Assembly: GCF_051014685.1 (NCBI RefSeq)
Contig: NW_027478460.1
Coordinates: 868,001 to 932,000 of the forward strand
Direction: 5' to 3'
Source: Ptiloglossa arizonensis
Lineage: Eukaryota; Arthropoda; Insecta; Hymenoptera; Colletidae
Length of the DNA: 64,000 nt
The position numbers and the translations under genes were made by a program. The notes under the pieces were generated by a model. It was not told the origin of the DNA, made no database searches, and was given only the letters and a program-made list of their open reading frames with translations. Every line of letters starts with the position of its first letter. Positions within the stretch are counted from its first letter, which is position 1. Of the stretch, positions 33,823 to 46,530 are shown piece after piece.

Positions 33823-36693
33823 TTTTCCCCTAGGCCGTTCCAGTTATTCATTTCGAGCATCAGAACTGCGAAAATTTTGAGTTTCTCAAGCGTTTCTTAC
33901 ATCCAAACTGCCATATCTCGCGAACGGATCGACCAATCCGCAAAATTTCTGTTGCATGTGCAAGTAGAAACTCGCCCGATTAGAACAGTATGCGTACTTT
34001 TCCCCTAGGCCGTTCTAGTTATTTCGTTTCGAGCATCAGAACTGCGCAAATTTTGAGTTTCTCAAGCGTTTCTTACCTCCCAACTGCCATATCTCGCGAA
34101 CGGATTGGCCAATCCGCAAAATTTCTGTTGCGTCTGAAAGTAGAAACTCGCCCGATTACAACGGTGTGCGTACTATTCCCCTAGGCCATTCTAGTTACTG
34201 GTTTCGAGCATCAGAACTGCGAAAATTTTGAGTTTCTCAAGCGTTTCTTATATCCAAACTGCCATATCTCGCGAACGGATTGATCAATCCGCAAAATTTC
34301 TGTTGCAGTTGAAAGTAGAAACTCGCCCGATTACAACGGTATGCGCACTTTTCCCCTAGGCCGTTCTAGTTATTCGTGTCGAGCATCAGAACTGCGAAAA
34401 TTTTGAGTTTCTCAAGCGTTTCTTACATCCAAACTGCCATATCTCGCGAACGGATTGACCAATCCGCAAAATTTCTGTTGCGTCTGAAAGTAGAAACTCG
34501 CCCGACTACAACGGTGTGCGTACTATTCCCCTAGTCCGTTCTAGTAACTCGTTTCGAGCATCAGAACTGCGAAAATTTTGAGTTTCTCAAGCGTTTCTTA
34601 TATCCAAACTGCCATATCTCGCGAACGGATTGATCAATCCGCAAAATTTCTGTTGCATCTGAAAGTAGAAACTCGCCCGATTACAACGGTGTGCGCACTT
34701 TTCCCCTAGGCCGTTCTAGTTATTCGTGTCGAGCATCAGAACTGCGAAAATTTTGCGTTTCTCAAGCGTTCCTTACCTCCAAACTGCCATATCTCGCGAA
34801 CGGATTGACCAATCCGCAAAATTTCTGTTGCGTCTGAAAGTAGAAACTCGCCCGATTACAACGGTGTGCGTACTATTCCCCTAGTCCGTTCTAGTAACTC
34901 GTTTCGAGCATCAGAACTGCGAAAATTTTGAGTTTCTCAAGCGTTTCTTATATCCAAACTGCCATATCTCGCGAACGGATTGATCAATCCGCAAAATTTC
35001 TGTTGCGTCTGAAAGTAGAAACTCGCCCGATTACAACGGTGTGCGCACTTTTCCCCTAGGCCGTTCTAGTTACTCGTTTCGAGCATCAGAACTGCGAAAA
35101 TTTTGAGTTTCTCAAGCGTTTCTTACATCCAAGCTGCCATATCTCGCGAACGGATTGACCAATCCGCAAAATTTCTGTTGCATCTGAAAGTAGAAACTCG
35201 CCCGATTACAACGGTATGCGTACTTTTCCCCTATGCCGTTCTAGTTACTCGTTTCGAGCATCAGAACTGCGAAAATTTTGAGTTTCTCAAGCGTTTCTTA
35301 TTTCCAAACTGCCATATCTCGCGAACGGATTGATCAATCCGCAAAATTTCTGCGGCATCTGAAAGCAGAAACTCGCCCGATTACAACGGTATGCGCACTT
35401 TTCCCCTAGGCCGTTCCAGTTATTCATTTCGAGCATCAGAACTGCGAAAATTTTGAGTTTCTCAAGCGTTTCTTACATCCAAACTGCCATATCTCGCGAA
35501 CGGATCGACCAATCCGCAAAATTTCTGTTGCATGTGCAAGTAGAAACTCGCCCGATTAGAACAGTATGCGTACTTTTCCCCTAGGCCGCTCTAGTTATTC
35601 GTTTCGAGCATCAGAACTGCGAAAATTTTGAGTTTCTCAAGCGTTTCTTACCTCCAAACTGCCATATCTCGCGAACGGATTGATCAATCCGCAAAATTTC
35701 TGTTGCGTCTGAAAGTAGAAACTCGCCCGATTACAACGGTGTGCGCACTTTTCCCCTAGGCCGTTCTAGTTACTCGTTTCGAGCATCAGAACTGCGAAAA
35801 TTTTGAGTTTCTCAAGCGTTTCTTATATCCAAACTGCCATATCTCGCGAACGGATTGATCAATCCGCAAAATTTCTGTTGCATCTGAAAGTAGAAACTCG
35901 CCCGATTACAACGGTATGCGAACTTTTCCCCTAGGCCGTTCTAGTTATTCGTGTCGAGCATCAGAACTGCGAAAATTTTGAGTTTCTCAAGCGTTTCTTA
36001 CATCCAAACTGCCATATCTCGCGAACGGATCGACCAATCCGCAAAATTTCTGTTGCATGTGCAAGTAGAAACTCGCCCGATTAGAACAGTATGCGTACTT
36101 TTCCCCTAGGCCGCTCTAGTTACTCGTTTCGAGCATCAGAACTGCGAAAATTTTGAGTTTATCAAGCGTTTCTTATTTCCAAACTGCCATATCTCGCGAA
36201 CGGATTGATCAATCCGCAAAATTTCTGTGGCATCTGAAAGTAGAAACTCGCCCGATTACAACGGTATGCGCACTTTTCCCCTAGGCGGTTCTAGTTATTC
36301 GTTTCGAGCATCAGAACTGCGAAAATTTTGAGTTTCTCAAGCGTTTCTTATTTCCAAACTGCCATATCTCGCGAACGGATCGACCAATCCGCAAAATTTC
36401 TGTTGCATGTGCAAGTAGAATCTCGCCCGATTACAACGGTATGCGTACTTTTCCCCTAGGCCGTTCTAGTTATTTCGTTTCGAGCATCAAAACTGCGCAA
36501 ATTTTGAGTTTCTCAAGCGTTTCTTATATCCAAACTGCCATACCTCGCGAACGGATTGATCAATCCGCAAAATTTCTGTTGCATCTGAAAGTAGAAACTC
36601 GCCCGATTACAACGGTATGCGCACTTTTCCCCTAGGCCGTTCTAGTTATTCGTGTCGAGCATCAGAACTGCGAAAATTTTGAGTTTCTCAAGC
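33823..36693 (+). repeat. Large block copy C2 (offset 3503 bp)
   Basis: Repeats 30320-33190. I noticed only three base differences, all near the start: GGCCATTC instead of GGCCGTTC near 34184, and TTGCAGTTG instead of TTGCATCTG near 34303. That would be over 99.8% identity if no others exist. From about 36131 this copy also overlaps the long-range partner of 1300-3290. Confidence 0.88.
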
Positions 36694-38120
36694 GTTTCTT
36701 ACATCCAAACTGCCATATCTCGCGAACGGATTGACCAATCCGCAAAATTTCTGATGCATCTGAAAGTAGAAACTCGCCCGATTACAACGGTATGCTTCCT
36801 TTTCCCCTATGCCGTTCTAGTTACTCGTTTCGAGCATCAGAACTGCGAAAATTTTGAGATTCTCAAGCGTTTCTTATTTCCAAACTGCCATATCTCGCGA
36901 ACGGATTGATCAATCCGCAAAATTTCTGCGGCATCTGAGAGTAGAAACTCGCCCGATTACAACGGTATGCGTACTTTTCCCCTATGCCGTTCTAGTTATT
37001 CGTTTCGAGCATCAGAACTGCGAAAATTTTGAGTTTCTCAAGCGTTTCTTACTTCCAAACTGCCATATCTCGCGAACGGATCGACCAATCCGCAAAATTT
37101 CTGTTGCATGTGCAAGTAGAAACTCGCCTGATTACAACGGTATGCGTACTTTTCCCCTAGGCCGTTCTAGTTATTCGTTTCGAGCATCAGAACTGCGAAA
37201 ATTTTGAGTTTCTCAAGCGTTACTTACTTCCAAACTGCCATATCTCGCGAACGGATCGACCAATCCGCAAAATTTCTGTTGCATGTGCAAGTAGAAACTC
37301 GCCCGATTAGAACGGTATGCGTACTTTTCCCCTAGGCCGTTCTAGTTATTCGTTTCGAGCATCAGAACTGCGAAAATTTTAAGTTTCTCAAGCGTTTCTT
37401 ACCTCCAAACTGCCATATCTCGCGAACGGATTGATCCATCCGCAAAATTTCTGTTGCATCTGAAAGTAGAAACTCGCCCGATTACAACGGTATGCGTACT
37501 TTTCCCCTATGCCGTTCTAGTTACTCGTTTCGAGCATCAGAACTGCGAAAATTTTGAGTTTATCAACGTTTCTTATTTCCAAACTGCCATATCTCGCGAA
37601 CGGATTGATCAATCCGCAAAATTTCTGTTGTATCTGAAAGTAGAAACTCGCCCGATTACAACGGTGTGCGCACTTTTCCCCTAGGCCGTTCTAGTTATTC
37701 GTGTCGAGCATCAGAACTGCGAAAATTTTGCGTTTCTCAAGCGTTCCTTACCTCCAAACTGCCATATCTCGCGAACGGATTGACCAATCCGCAAAATTTC
37801 TGTTGCATCTGAAAGTAGAAACTCACCCGATTACAACTGTATGCGTACTCTTCCCCTATGCCGTTCTAGTTACTCGTTTCGAGCATCAGAACTGCGAAAA
37901 TTTTGAGCTTCTCAAGCGTTTCTTACCTCCAAACTGCCATATCTCGCGAACGGATTGATCAATCCGCAAAATTTCTGTTGCATCTGAAAGTAGAAACTCG
38001 CCCGATTACAACGGTATGCGTACTTTTCCCCTATGCCGTTCTAGTTACTCGTTTCGAGCATCAGAACTGCGAAAATTTTGAGTTTATCAAGCGTTTCTTA
38101 TTTCCAAAGTGCCATATCTC
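36131..38120 (+). repeat. Block copy A2 of a long-range duplication (partner 1300-3290)
   Basis: Same monomer order as 1300-3290 at offset 34831. Copy-specific differences include GTATGCTTCC near 36792, CATCTGAGAG near 36933, GCGTTACTTAC near 37219, ACAACTGTATG near 37835 and TTTTGAGCTTC near 37904. It runs directly into copy B2 with only about 110 bp between them, whereas A1 and B1 are about 2.9 kb apart. Confidence 0.85.
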
Positions 38121-38230
38121 GCGAACGGATTGACCAATCCGCAAAATTTCTGTTGCATCTGAAAGTAGAAACTCGCCCGATTACAACGGTATGCTTACTT
38201 TTCCCCTATGCCGTTCTAGTTACTCGTTTC

Positions 38231-40929
38231 GAGCATCAGAACTGCGAAAATTTTGAGTTTCTCAAGCGTTTCTTATTTCCAAACTGCCATATCTCGCGAA
38301 CGGATTGATCAATCCGCAAAATTTCTGCGGCATCTGAAAGTAGAAACTCGCCCGATTACAACGGTATGCGTACTTTTCCCCTATGCCGTTCTAGTTATTC
38401 GTTTCGAGCATCAGAACTGCGAAAATTTTGAGTTTCTCAAGCGTTTCTTACTTCCAAACTGCCATATCTCGCGAACGGATCGACCAATCCGCAAAATTTC
38501 TGTTGCATGTGCAAGTAGAAACTCGCCTGATTACAACGGTATGCGTACTTTTCCCCTAGGCCGTTCTAGTTATTCGTTTCGAGCATCAGAACTGCGAAAA
38601 TTTTGAGTTTCTCAAGCGTTTCTTACTTCCAAACTGCCATATCTCGCGAACGGATCGACCAATCCGCAAAATTTCTGTTGCATGTGCAAGTAGAAACTCG
38701 CCCGATTAGAACGGTATGCGTACTTTTCCCCTAGGCCGTTCTAGTTACTCGTTTCGAGCATCAGAACTGCGAAAATTTTAAGTTTCTCAAGCGTTTCTTA
38801 CCTCCAAACTGCCATATCTCGCGAACGGATTGATCCATCCGCAAAATTTCTGTTGCATCTGAAAGTAGAAACTCGCCCGATTACAACGGTATGCGTACTT
38901 TTCCCCTATGCCGTTCTAGTTACTCGTTTCGAGCATCAGAACTGCGAAAATTTTGAGTTTATCAACGTTTCTTATTTCCAAACTGCCATATCTCGCGAAC
39001 GGATTGATCAATCCGCAAAATTTCTGTTGCATCTGAAAGTAGAAACTCGCCCGATTACAACGGTGTGCGCACTTTTCCCCTAGGCCGTTCTAGTTATTCG
39101 TGTCGAGCATCAGAACTGCGAAAATTTTGCGTTTCTCAAGCGTTCCTTACCTCCAAACTGCCATATCTCGCGAACGGATAGACCAATCCGCAAAATTTCT
39201 GTTGCATCTGAAAGTAGAAACTCACCCGATTACAACGGTATGCGTACTCTTCCCCTATGCCGTTCTAGTTACTCGTTTCGAGCATCAGAACTGCGAAAAT
39301 TTTGAGTTTCTCAAGCGTTTCTTACATCCAAACGGCCATATCTCGCGAACGGATTGATTAATCCGCAAAATTTCTGTTGCATCTGAAAGTAGAAACTCGC
39401 CCGATTACAACGGTATGCGTACTTTTCCCCTATGCCGTTCTAGTTACTCGTTTCGAGCATCAGAACTGCGAAAATTTTGAGTTTCTCAAGCGTTTCTTAT
39501 TTCCAAACTGCCATATCTCGCGAACGGATGGACCAATCCGCAAAATTTCTTTTGCATGTGCAAGTAGAATCTCGCCCGATTACAACGGTATGCGTACTTT
39601 TCCCCTAGGCCGTTCTAGTTATTTCGTTTCGAGCATCAGAACTGCGCAAATTTTGAGTTTCTCAAGCGTTTCTTACCTCCCAACTGCCATATCTCGCGAA
39701 CGGATCGACCAATCCGCAAAATTTCTGTTGCATGTGCAAGTAGAAACTCGCCCGATTAGAACGGTATGCGTACTTTTCCCCTAGGCCGTTCTAGTTATTC
39801 GTTTCGAGCATCAGAACGGCGAAAATTTTAAGTTTCTCAAGCGTTTCTTACCTCCAAACTGCCATATCTCGCGAACGGATTGATCCATCCGCAAAATTTC
39901 TGTTGCATCTGAAAGTAGAAACTCGCCCGATTACAACGGTATGCGTACTTTTCCCCTATGCCGTTCTAGTTACTCGTTTCGAGCATCAGAACTGCGAAAA
40001 TTTTGAGTTTATCAACGTTTCTTATTTCCAAACTGCCATATCTCGCGAACGGATTGATCAATCCGCAAAATTTCTGTTGCATCTGAAAGTAGAAACTCGC
40101 CCGATTACAACGGTGTGCGCACTTTTCCCCTAGGCCGTTCTAGTTATTCGTGTCGAGCATCAGAACTGCGAAAATTTTGCGTTTCTCAAGCGTTCCTTAC
40201 CTCCAAACTGCCATATCTCGCGAACGGATTGACCAATCCGCAAAATTTCTGTTGCATCTGAAAGTAGAAACTCACCCGATTACAACGGTATGCGTACTCT
40301 TCCCCTATGCAGTTCTAGTTACTCGTTTCGAGCATCAGAACTGCGAAAATTTTGAGTTTCTCAAGCGTTTCTTACATCCAAACGGCCATATCTCGCGAAC
40401 GGATTGATCAATCCGCAAAATTTCTGTTGCATCTGAAAGTAGAAACTCGCCCGATTACAACGGTATGCGTACTTTTCCCCTATGCCGTTCTAGTTACTCG
40501 TTTCGAGCATCAGAACTGCGAAAATTTTGAGTTTCTCAAGCGTTTCTTATTTCCAAACTGCCATATCTCGCGAACGGATGGACCAATCCGCAAAATTTCT
40601 TTTGCATGTGCAAGTAGAATCTCGCCCGATTACAACGGTATGCGTACTTTTCCCCTAGGCCGTTCTAGTTATTTCGTTTCGAGCATCAGAACTGCGCAAA
40701 TTTTGAGTTTCTCAAGCGTTTCTTACCTCCCAACTGCCATATCTCGCGAACGGATTGGCCAATCCGCAAAATTTCTGTTGCGTCTGAAAGTAGAAACTCG
40801 CCCGATTACAACGGTGTGCGTACTATTCCCCTAGGCCGTTCTAGTTACTGGTTTCGAGCATCAGAACTGCGAAAATTTTGAGTTTCTCAAGCGTTTCTTA
40901 TATCCAAACTGCCATATCTCGCGAACGGA
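38231..40929 (+). repeat. Block copy B2 of a long-range duplication (partner 6195-8896)
   Basis: Clean counterpart of 6195-8896. Inside it, 38.8-39.7 kb and 39.9-40.8 kb are themselves a 1050 bp duplication: the Z, 174 bp, TTTTGCG, AAACGGCC and GATGGACC units recur six monomers apart. Because it lacks the small indels of 6195-7640, it is the natural reference for judging that stretch. Local variants include GGATAGACC near 39178, GATTGATTAATCC near 39354, CATCAGAACGGCG near 39812 and GCAGTTC near 40309. Confidence 0.82.
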
Positions 40930-41905
40930 TTGACCAATCCGCAAAATTTCTGTTGCATCTGAAAGTAGAAACTCGCCCGATTACAACGGAATGCTTACTT
41001 TTCCCCTATGCCGTTCTAGTTACTCGTTTCGAGCATCAGAACTGCGAAAATTTTGAGTTTCTCAAGCGTTTCTTATTTCCAAACTGCCATATCTCGCGAA
41101 CGGATTGATCAATCCGCAAAATTTCTGCGGCATCTGAAAGTAGAAACTCGCCCGATTACAACGGTGGGTGTAGTTTTCCCCTAGGCCGTTGTAGTTATTC
41201 GTTTCGAGCATCAGAACTGCGAAAATTTTGAGTTTCTCAAGCGTTTCTTACCTCCAAACTGCCATATCTCGCGAACGGATTGATCAATCCGCAAAATTTC
41301 TGCGGCATCTGAAAGCAGAAACTCGCCCGATTACAACGGTATGCGCACTTTTCCCCTAGGCCGTTCCAGTTATTCATTTCGAGCATCAGAACTGCGAAAA
41401 TTTTGAGTTTCTCAAGCGTTTCTTACATCCAAACTGCCATATCTCGCGAACGGATCGACCAATCCGCAAAATTTCTGTTGCATGTGCAAGTAGAAACTCG
41501 CCCGATTAGAACGGTATGCGTACTTTTCCCCTAGGCCGCTCTAGTTATTCGTTTCGAGCATCAGAACTGCGAAAATTTTGAGTTTCTCAAGCGTTTCTTA
41601 CCTCCAAACTGCCATATCTCGCGAACGGATTGATCAATCCGCAAAATTTCTGCTGCATCTGAAAGTAGAAACTCGCCCGATTACAACGGTATGCGTACTT
41701 TTCCCCTATGCCGTTCTAGTTACTCGTTTCGAGCATCAGAACTGGGAAAATTTTGAGTTTATCAAGCGTTTCTTATTTCCAAACTGCCATATCTCGCGAA
41801 CGGATTGATCAATCCGCAAAATTTCTGTGGCATCTGAAAGTAGAAACTCGCCCGATTACAACGGTATGCGCACTTTTCCCCTAGGCGGTTCTAGTTATTC
41901 GTTTC
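40930..41905 (+). repeat. Mixed monomers between blocks
   Basis: Units in order: the end of a P/Q hybrid with GGAATGCTTAC, R joined to a G tail (GTGGGTGTAG near 41164), a unit beginning as H-like and ending as R, S with GGCCGCTC, T with TGCTGCATC and CTGGGAAAAT, and U. Two units here join halves of different types. Confidence 0.7.
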
Positions 41906-43130
41906 GAGCATCAGAACTGCGCAAATTTTGAGTTTCTCAAGCGTTTCTTATATCCAAACTGCCATACCTCGCGAACGGATTGATCAATCCGCAAAATTTC
42001 TGTTGCATCTGAAAGTAGAAACTCGCCCGATTACAACGGTATGCGCACTTTTCCCCTAGGCCGTTCTAGTTATTCGTGTCGAGCATCAGAACTGCGAAAA
42101 TTTTGAGTTTCTCAAGCGTTTCTTACATCCAAACTGCCATATCTCGCGAACGGATTGACCAATCCGCAAAATTTCTGTTGCATCTGAAAGTAGAAACTCG
42201 CCCGATTACAACGGAATGCTTACTTTTCCCCTATGCCGTTCTAGTTACTCGTTTCGAGCATCAGAACTGCGAAAATTTTGAGTTTCTCAAGCGTTTCTTA
42301 TTTCCAAACTGCCATATCTCGCGAACGGATTGATCAATCCGCAAAATTTCTGCGGCATCTGAAAGTAGAAACTCGCCCGATTACAACGGTATGCGCACTT
42401 TTCCCCTAGGCCGTTCCAGTTATTCATTTCGAGCATCAGAACTGCGAAAATTTTGAGTTTCTCAAGCGTTTCTTACCTCCAAACTGCCATATCTCGCGAA
42501 CGGATTGACCTATCCGCAAAATTTCTGTTGCGTCTGAAAGTAGAAACTCGCCCGATTACAACGGTGGGTGTAGTTTTCCCCTAGGCCGTTGTAGTTATTC
42601 GTTTCGAGCATCAGAACTGCGAAAATTTTGAGTTTCTCAAGCGTTTCTTACCTCCAAACTGCCATATCTCGCGAACGGATTGATCAATCCACAAAATTTC
42701 TGTTGCATCTGATAGTAGAAACTCGCCCGATTACAACGGTATGCGTACTTTTCCCCTATGCCGTTCTAGTTATTCGTTTCGAGCATCAGAACTGCGAAAA
42801 TTTTGAGTTTCTCAAGCGTTTCTTACTTCCAAACTGCCATATCTCGCGAACGGATCGACCAATCCGCAAAATTTCTGTTGCATGTGCAAGTAGAAACTCG
42901 CCTGATTACAACGGTATGCGTACTTTTCCCCTAGGCCGTTCTAGTTATTCGTTTCGAGCATCAGAACTGCGAAAATTTTGAGTTTCTCAAGCGTTTCTTA
43001 CTTCCAAACTGCCATATCTCGCGAACGGATCGACCAATCCGCAAAATTTCTGTTGCATGTGCAAGTAGAAACTCGCCCGATTAGAACGGTATGCGTACTT
43101 TTCCCCTAGGCCGTTCTAGTTATTCGTTTC
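41906..43130 (+). repeat. Seven-monomer block W-Q-R-G-H-X-Y (partner 9523-10747)
   Basis: Copy of 9523-10747 at offset 32383 bp. The X unit here keeps ATCCGCAAAAT. The block continues into Z at 43131, whereas the partner continues into a second G-H-X-Y round, so the 700 bp doubling at 10748 is absent from this copy. Confidence 0.85.
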
Positions 43131-45055
43131 GAGCATCAGAACTGCGAAAATTTTGAGTTTCTCAAGCGTTTCTTACTTCCAAACTGCCATATCTCGCGAA
43201 CGGATTGATCCATCCGCAAAATTTCTGTTGCATCTGAAAGTAGAAACTCGCCCGATTACAACGGTATGCGTACTTTTCCCCTATGCCGTTCTAGTTACTC
43301 GTTTCGAGCATCAGAACTGCGAAAATTTTGAGTTTATCAAGCGTTTCTTATTTCCAAACTGCCATATCTCGCGAACGGATTGATCAATCCGCAAAATTTC
43401 TGTGGCATCTGAAAGTAGAAACTCGCCCGATTACAACGGTATGCGCACTTTTCCCCTAGGCGGTTCTAGTTATTCGTTTCGAGCATCAGAACTGCGAAAA
43501 TTTTGAGTTTCTCAAGCGTTTCTTATTTCCAAACTGCCATATCTCGCGAACGGATCGACCAATCCGCAAAATTTCTGTTGCATGTGCAAGTAGAATCTCG
43601 CCCGATTACAACGGTATGCGTACTTTTCCCCTATGCCGTTCTAGTTACTCGTTTCGTGCATCAGAACTGCGAAAATTTTGAGTTTCTCAAGCGTTTCTTA
43701 TTTCCAAACTGCCATATCTCGCGAACGGATTGATCAATCCGCAAAATTTCTGCGGCATCTGAAAGTAGAAACTCGCCCGATTACAACGGTATGCGCACTT
43801 TTCCCCTAGGCCGTTCTAGTTATTCGTGTCGAGCATCAGAACTGCGAAAATTTTGAGTTTCTCAAGCGTTTCTTACCTCCAAACTGCCATATCTCGCGAA
43901 CGGATTGACCTATCCGCAAAATTTCTGTTGCGTCTGAAAGTAGAAACTCGCCCGATTACAACGGTGGATGTAGTTTTCCCCTAGGCCGTTGTAGTTATTC
44001 GTTTCGAGCATCAGAACTGCGAAAATTTTGAGTTTCTCAAGCGTTTCTTACCTCCAAACTGCCATATCTCGCGAACGGATTGATCAATCCACAAAATTTC
44101 TGTTGCATCTGATAGTAGAAACTCGCCCGATTAGAACGCTATGCGTACTTTTCCCCTAGGCCGTTCTAGTTATTCGTTTCGAGCATCAGAACTGCGAAAA
44201 TTTTGAGTTTCTCAAGCGTTTCTTACCTCCAAACTGCCATATCTCGCGAACGGATTGATCAATCCGCAAAATTTCTGTTGCATCTGAAAGTAGAAACTCG
44301 CCCGATTACAACGGTATGCGTACTTTTCCCCTATGCCGTTCTAGTTACTCGTTTCGAGCATCAGAACTGCGAAAATTTTGAGTTTATCAAGCGTTTCTTA
44401 CTTCCAAACTGCCATATCTCGCGAACGGATCGACCAATCCGCAAAATTTCTGTTGCATGTGCAAGTAGAAACTCGCCTGATTACAACGGTATGCGTACTT
44501 TTCCCCTAGGCCGTTCTAGTTATTCGTTTCGAGCATCAGAACTGCGAAAATTTTGAGTTTCTCAAGCGTTTCTTACTTCCAAACTGCCATATCTCGCGAA
44601 CGGATCGACCAATCCGCAAAATTTCTGTTGCATGTGCAAGTAGAAACTCGCCCGATTAGAATGGTATGCGTACTTTTCCCCTAGGCCGTTCTAGTTATTC
44701 GTTTCGAGCATCAGAACTGCGAAAATTTTGAGTTTCTCAAGCGTTTCTTACCTCCAAACTGCCATATCTCGCGAACGGATTGATCAATCCGCAAAATTTC
44801 TGTTGCATCTGAAAGTAGAAACTCGCCCGATTACAACGGTATGCGTACTTTTCCCCTATGCCGTTCTAGTTACTCGTTTCGAGCATCAGAACTGCGAAAA
44901 TTTTGAGTTTATCAAGCGTTTCTTATTTCCAAACTGCCATATCTCGCGAACGGATTGATCAATCCGCAAAATTTCTGTGGCATCTGAAAGTAGAAACTCG
45001 CCCGATTACAACGGTATGCGCACTTTTCCCCAAGGCGGTTCTAGTTATTCGTTTC
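42606..45055 (+). repeat. H-X-Y-Z-U-V'-R-G block, copy 1 of 3
   Basis: Order H X Y Z U V' R G, hybrid H/Y' at 44006, T, hybrid U/X at 44356, Y, T, U (CCCCAAGG). The first nine monomers recur at 48737 (offset 6131) and 53812 (offset 11206). Copy-specific changes: TTTCGTGCATC near 43652, GTGGATGTAG near 43965, GAATGGTATG near 44659. In the other two copies T and U/X are fused into one monomer. Confidence 0.85.
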
Positions 45056-46107
45056 GAGCATCAGAACTGCGAAAATTTTGAGTTTCTCAAGCGTTTCTTA
45101 TTTCCAAACTAACAATATCTCGCGAACGGATCGACCAATCCGCAAAATTTCTGTTGCATGTGCAAGTAGAATCTCGCCCGATTACAACGGTATGCGTACT
45201 TTTCCCCTAGGCCGTTCTAGTTATTTCGTTTCGAGCATCAGAACTGCGCAAATTTTGAGTTTCTCAAGCGTTTCTTATATCCAAACTGCCATACCTCGCG
45301 AACGGATTGATCAATCCGCAAAATTTCTGTTGCATCTGAAAGTAGAAACTCGCCCGATTACAACGGTATGCGCACTTTTCCCCTAGGCCGTTCTAGTTAT
45401 TCGTGTCGAGCATCAGAACTGCGAAAATTTTGAGTTTCTCAAGCGTTTCTTACATCCAAACTGCCATATCTCGCGAACGGATTGACCAATCCGCAAAATT
45501 TCTGTTGCATCTGAAAGTAGAAACTCGCCCGATTACAACGGTATGCTTACTTTTCCCCTATGCCGTTCTAGTTACTCGTTTCGAGCATCAGAACTGCGAA
45601 AATTTTGAGTTTCTCAAGCGTTTCTTATTTCCAAACTGCCATATCTCGCGAACGGATTGATCAATCCCCAAAATTTCTGCGGCATCTGAAAGTAGAAACT
45701 CGCCCGATTACAAAGGTATGCGCACTTTTCCCCTAGGCCGTTCCAGTTATTCATTTCGAGCATCAGAACTGCGAAAATTTTGAGTTTCTCAAGCGTTTCT
45801 TACCTCCAAACTGCCATATCTCGCGAACGGATCGACCAATCCGCAAAATTTCTGTTGCATCTGAAAGTAGAAACTCGCCCGATTACAACGGTATGCGCAC
45901 TTTTCCCCTAGGCCGTTCTAGTTATTCGTGACGAGCATCAGAACTGCGAAAATTTTGAGTTTCTCAAGCGTTTCTTACATCCAAACTGCCATATCTCGCG
46001 AACGGATTGACCAATCCGCAAAATTTCTGTTGCATCTGAAAGTAGAAACTCGCCCGATTACAACGGTATGCGCACTTTTCCCCAAGGCGGTTCTAGTTAT
46101 TCGTTTC
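45056..46107 (+). repeat. Six-monomer unit with AACTAACAAT insertion, copy 1
   Basis: The 177 bp unit starting at 45056 reads CCAAACTAACAATATC where almost all others read CCAAACTGCCATATC. It is followed by W, Q, R (ATCCCCAAAAT), a CGACCAATCC unit and a Q unit with GTGACGAG. The next AACTAACAAT unit is exactly 1052 bp downstream (six monomers plus two bases). Confidence 0.85.
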
Positions 46108-46530
46108 GAGCATCAGAACTGCGAAAATTTTGAGTTTCTCAAGCGTTTCTTATTTCCAAACTAACAATATCTCGCGAACGGATCGACCAATCCGCAAAAT
46201 TTCTGTTGCATGTGCAAGTAGAATCTCGCCCGATTACAACGGTATGCGTACTTTTCCCCTAGGCCGTTCTAGTTATTTCGTTTCGAGCATCAGAACTGCG
46301 CAAATTTTGAGTTTCTCAAGCGTTTCTTATATCCAAACTGCCATACCTCGCGAACGGATTGATCAATCCGCAAAATTTCTGTTGCATCTGAAAGTAGAAA
46401 CTCGCCCGATTACAACGGTATGCGCACTTTTCCCCTAGGCCGTTCTAGTTATTCGTGTCGAGCATCAGAACTGCGAAAATTTTGAGTTTCTCAAGCGTTT
46501 CTTACATCCAAACTGCCATATCTCGCGAAC
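46108..46530 (+). repeat. Partial second copy of the AACTAACAAT unit
   Basis: Repeats 45056-45480 at offset 1052 bp, including AACTAACAAT and the following W unit. It stops matching in the next monomer, where CGACCAAGCC replaces TGACCAATCC. The preceding monomer (45933) is a join of a Q front half to a U-type tail (CCCCAAGGCGG), which locates the duplication junction. Confidence 0.85.
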
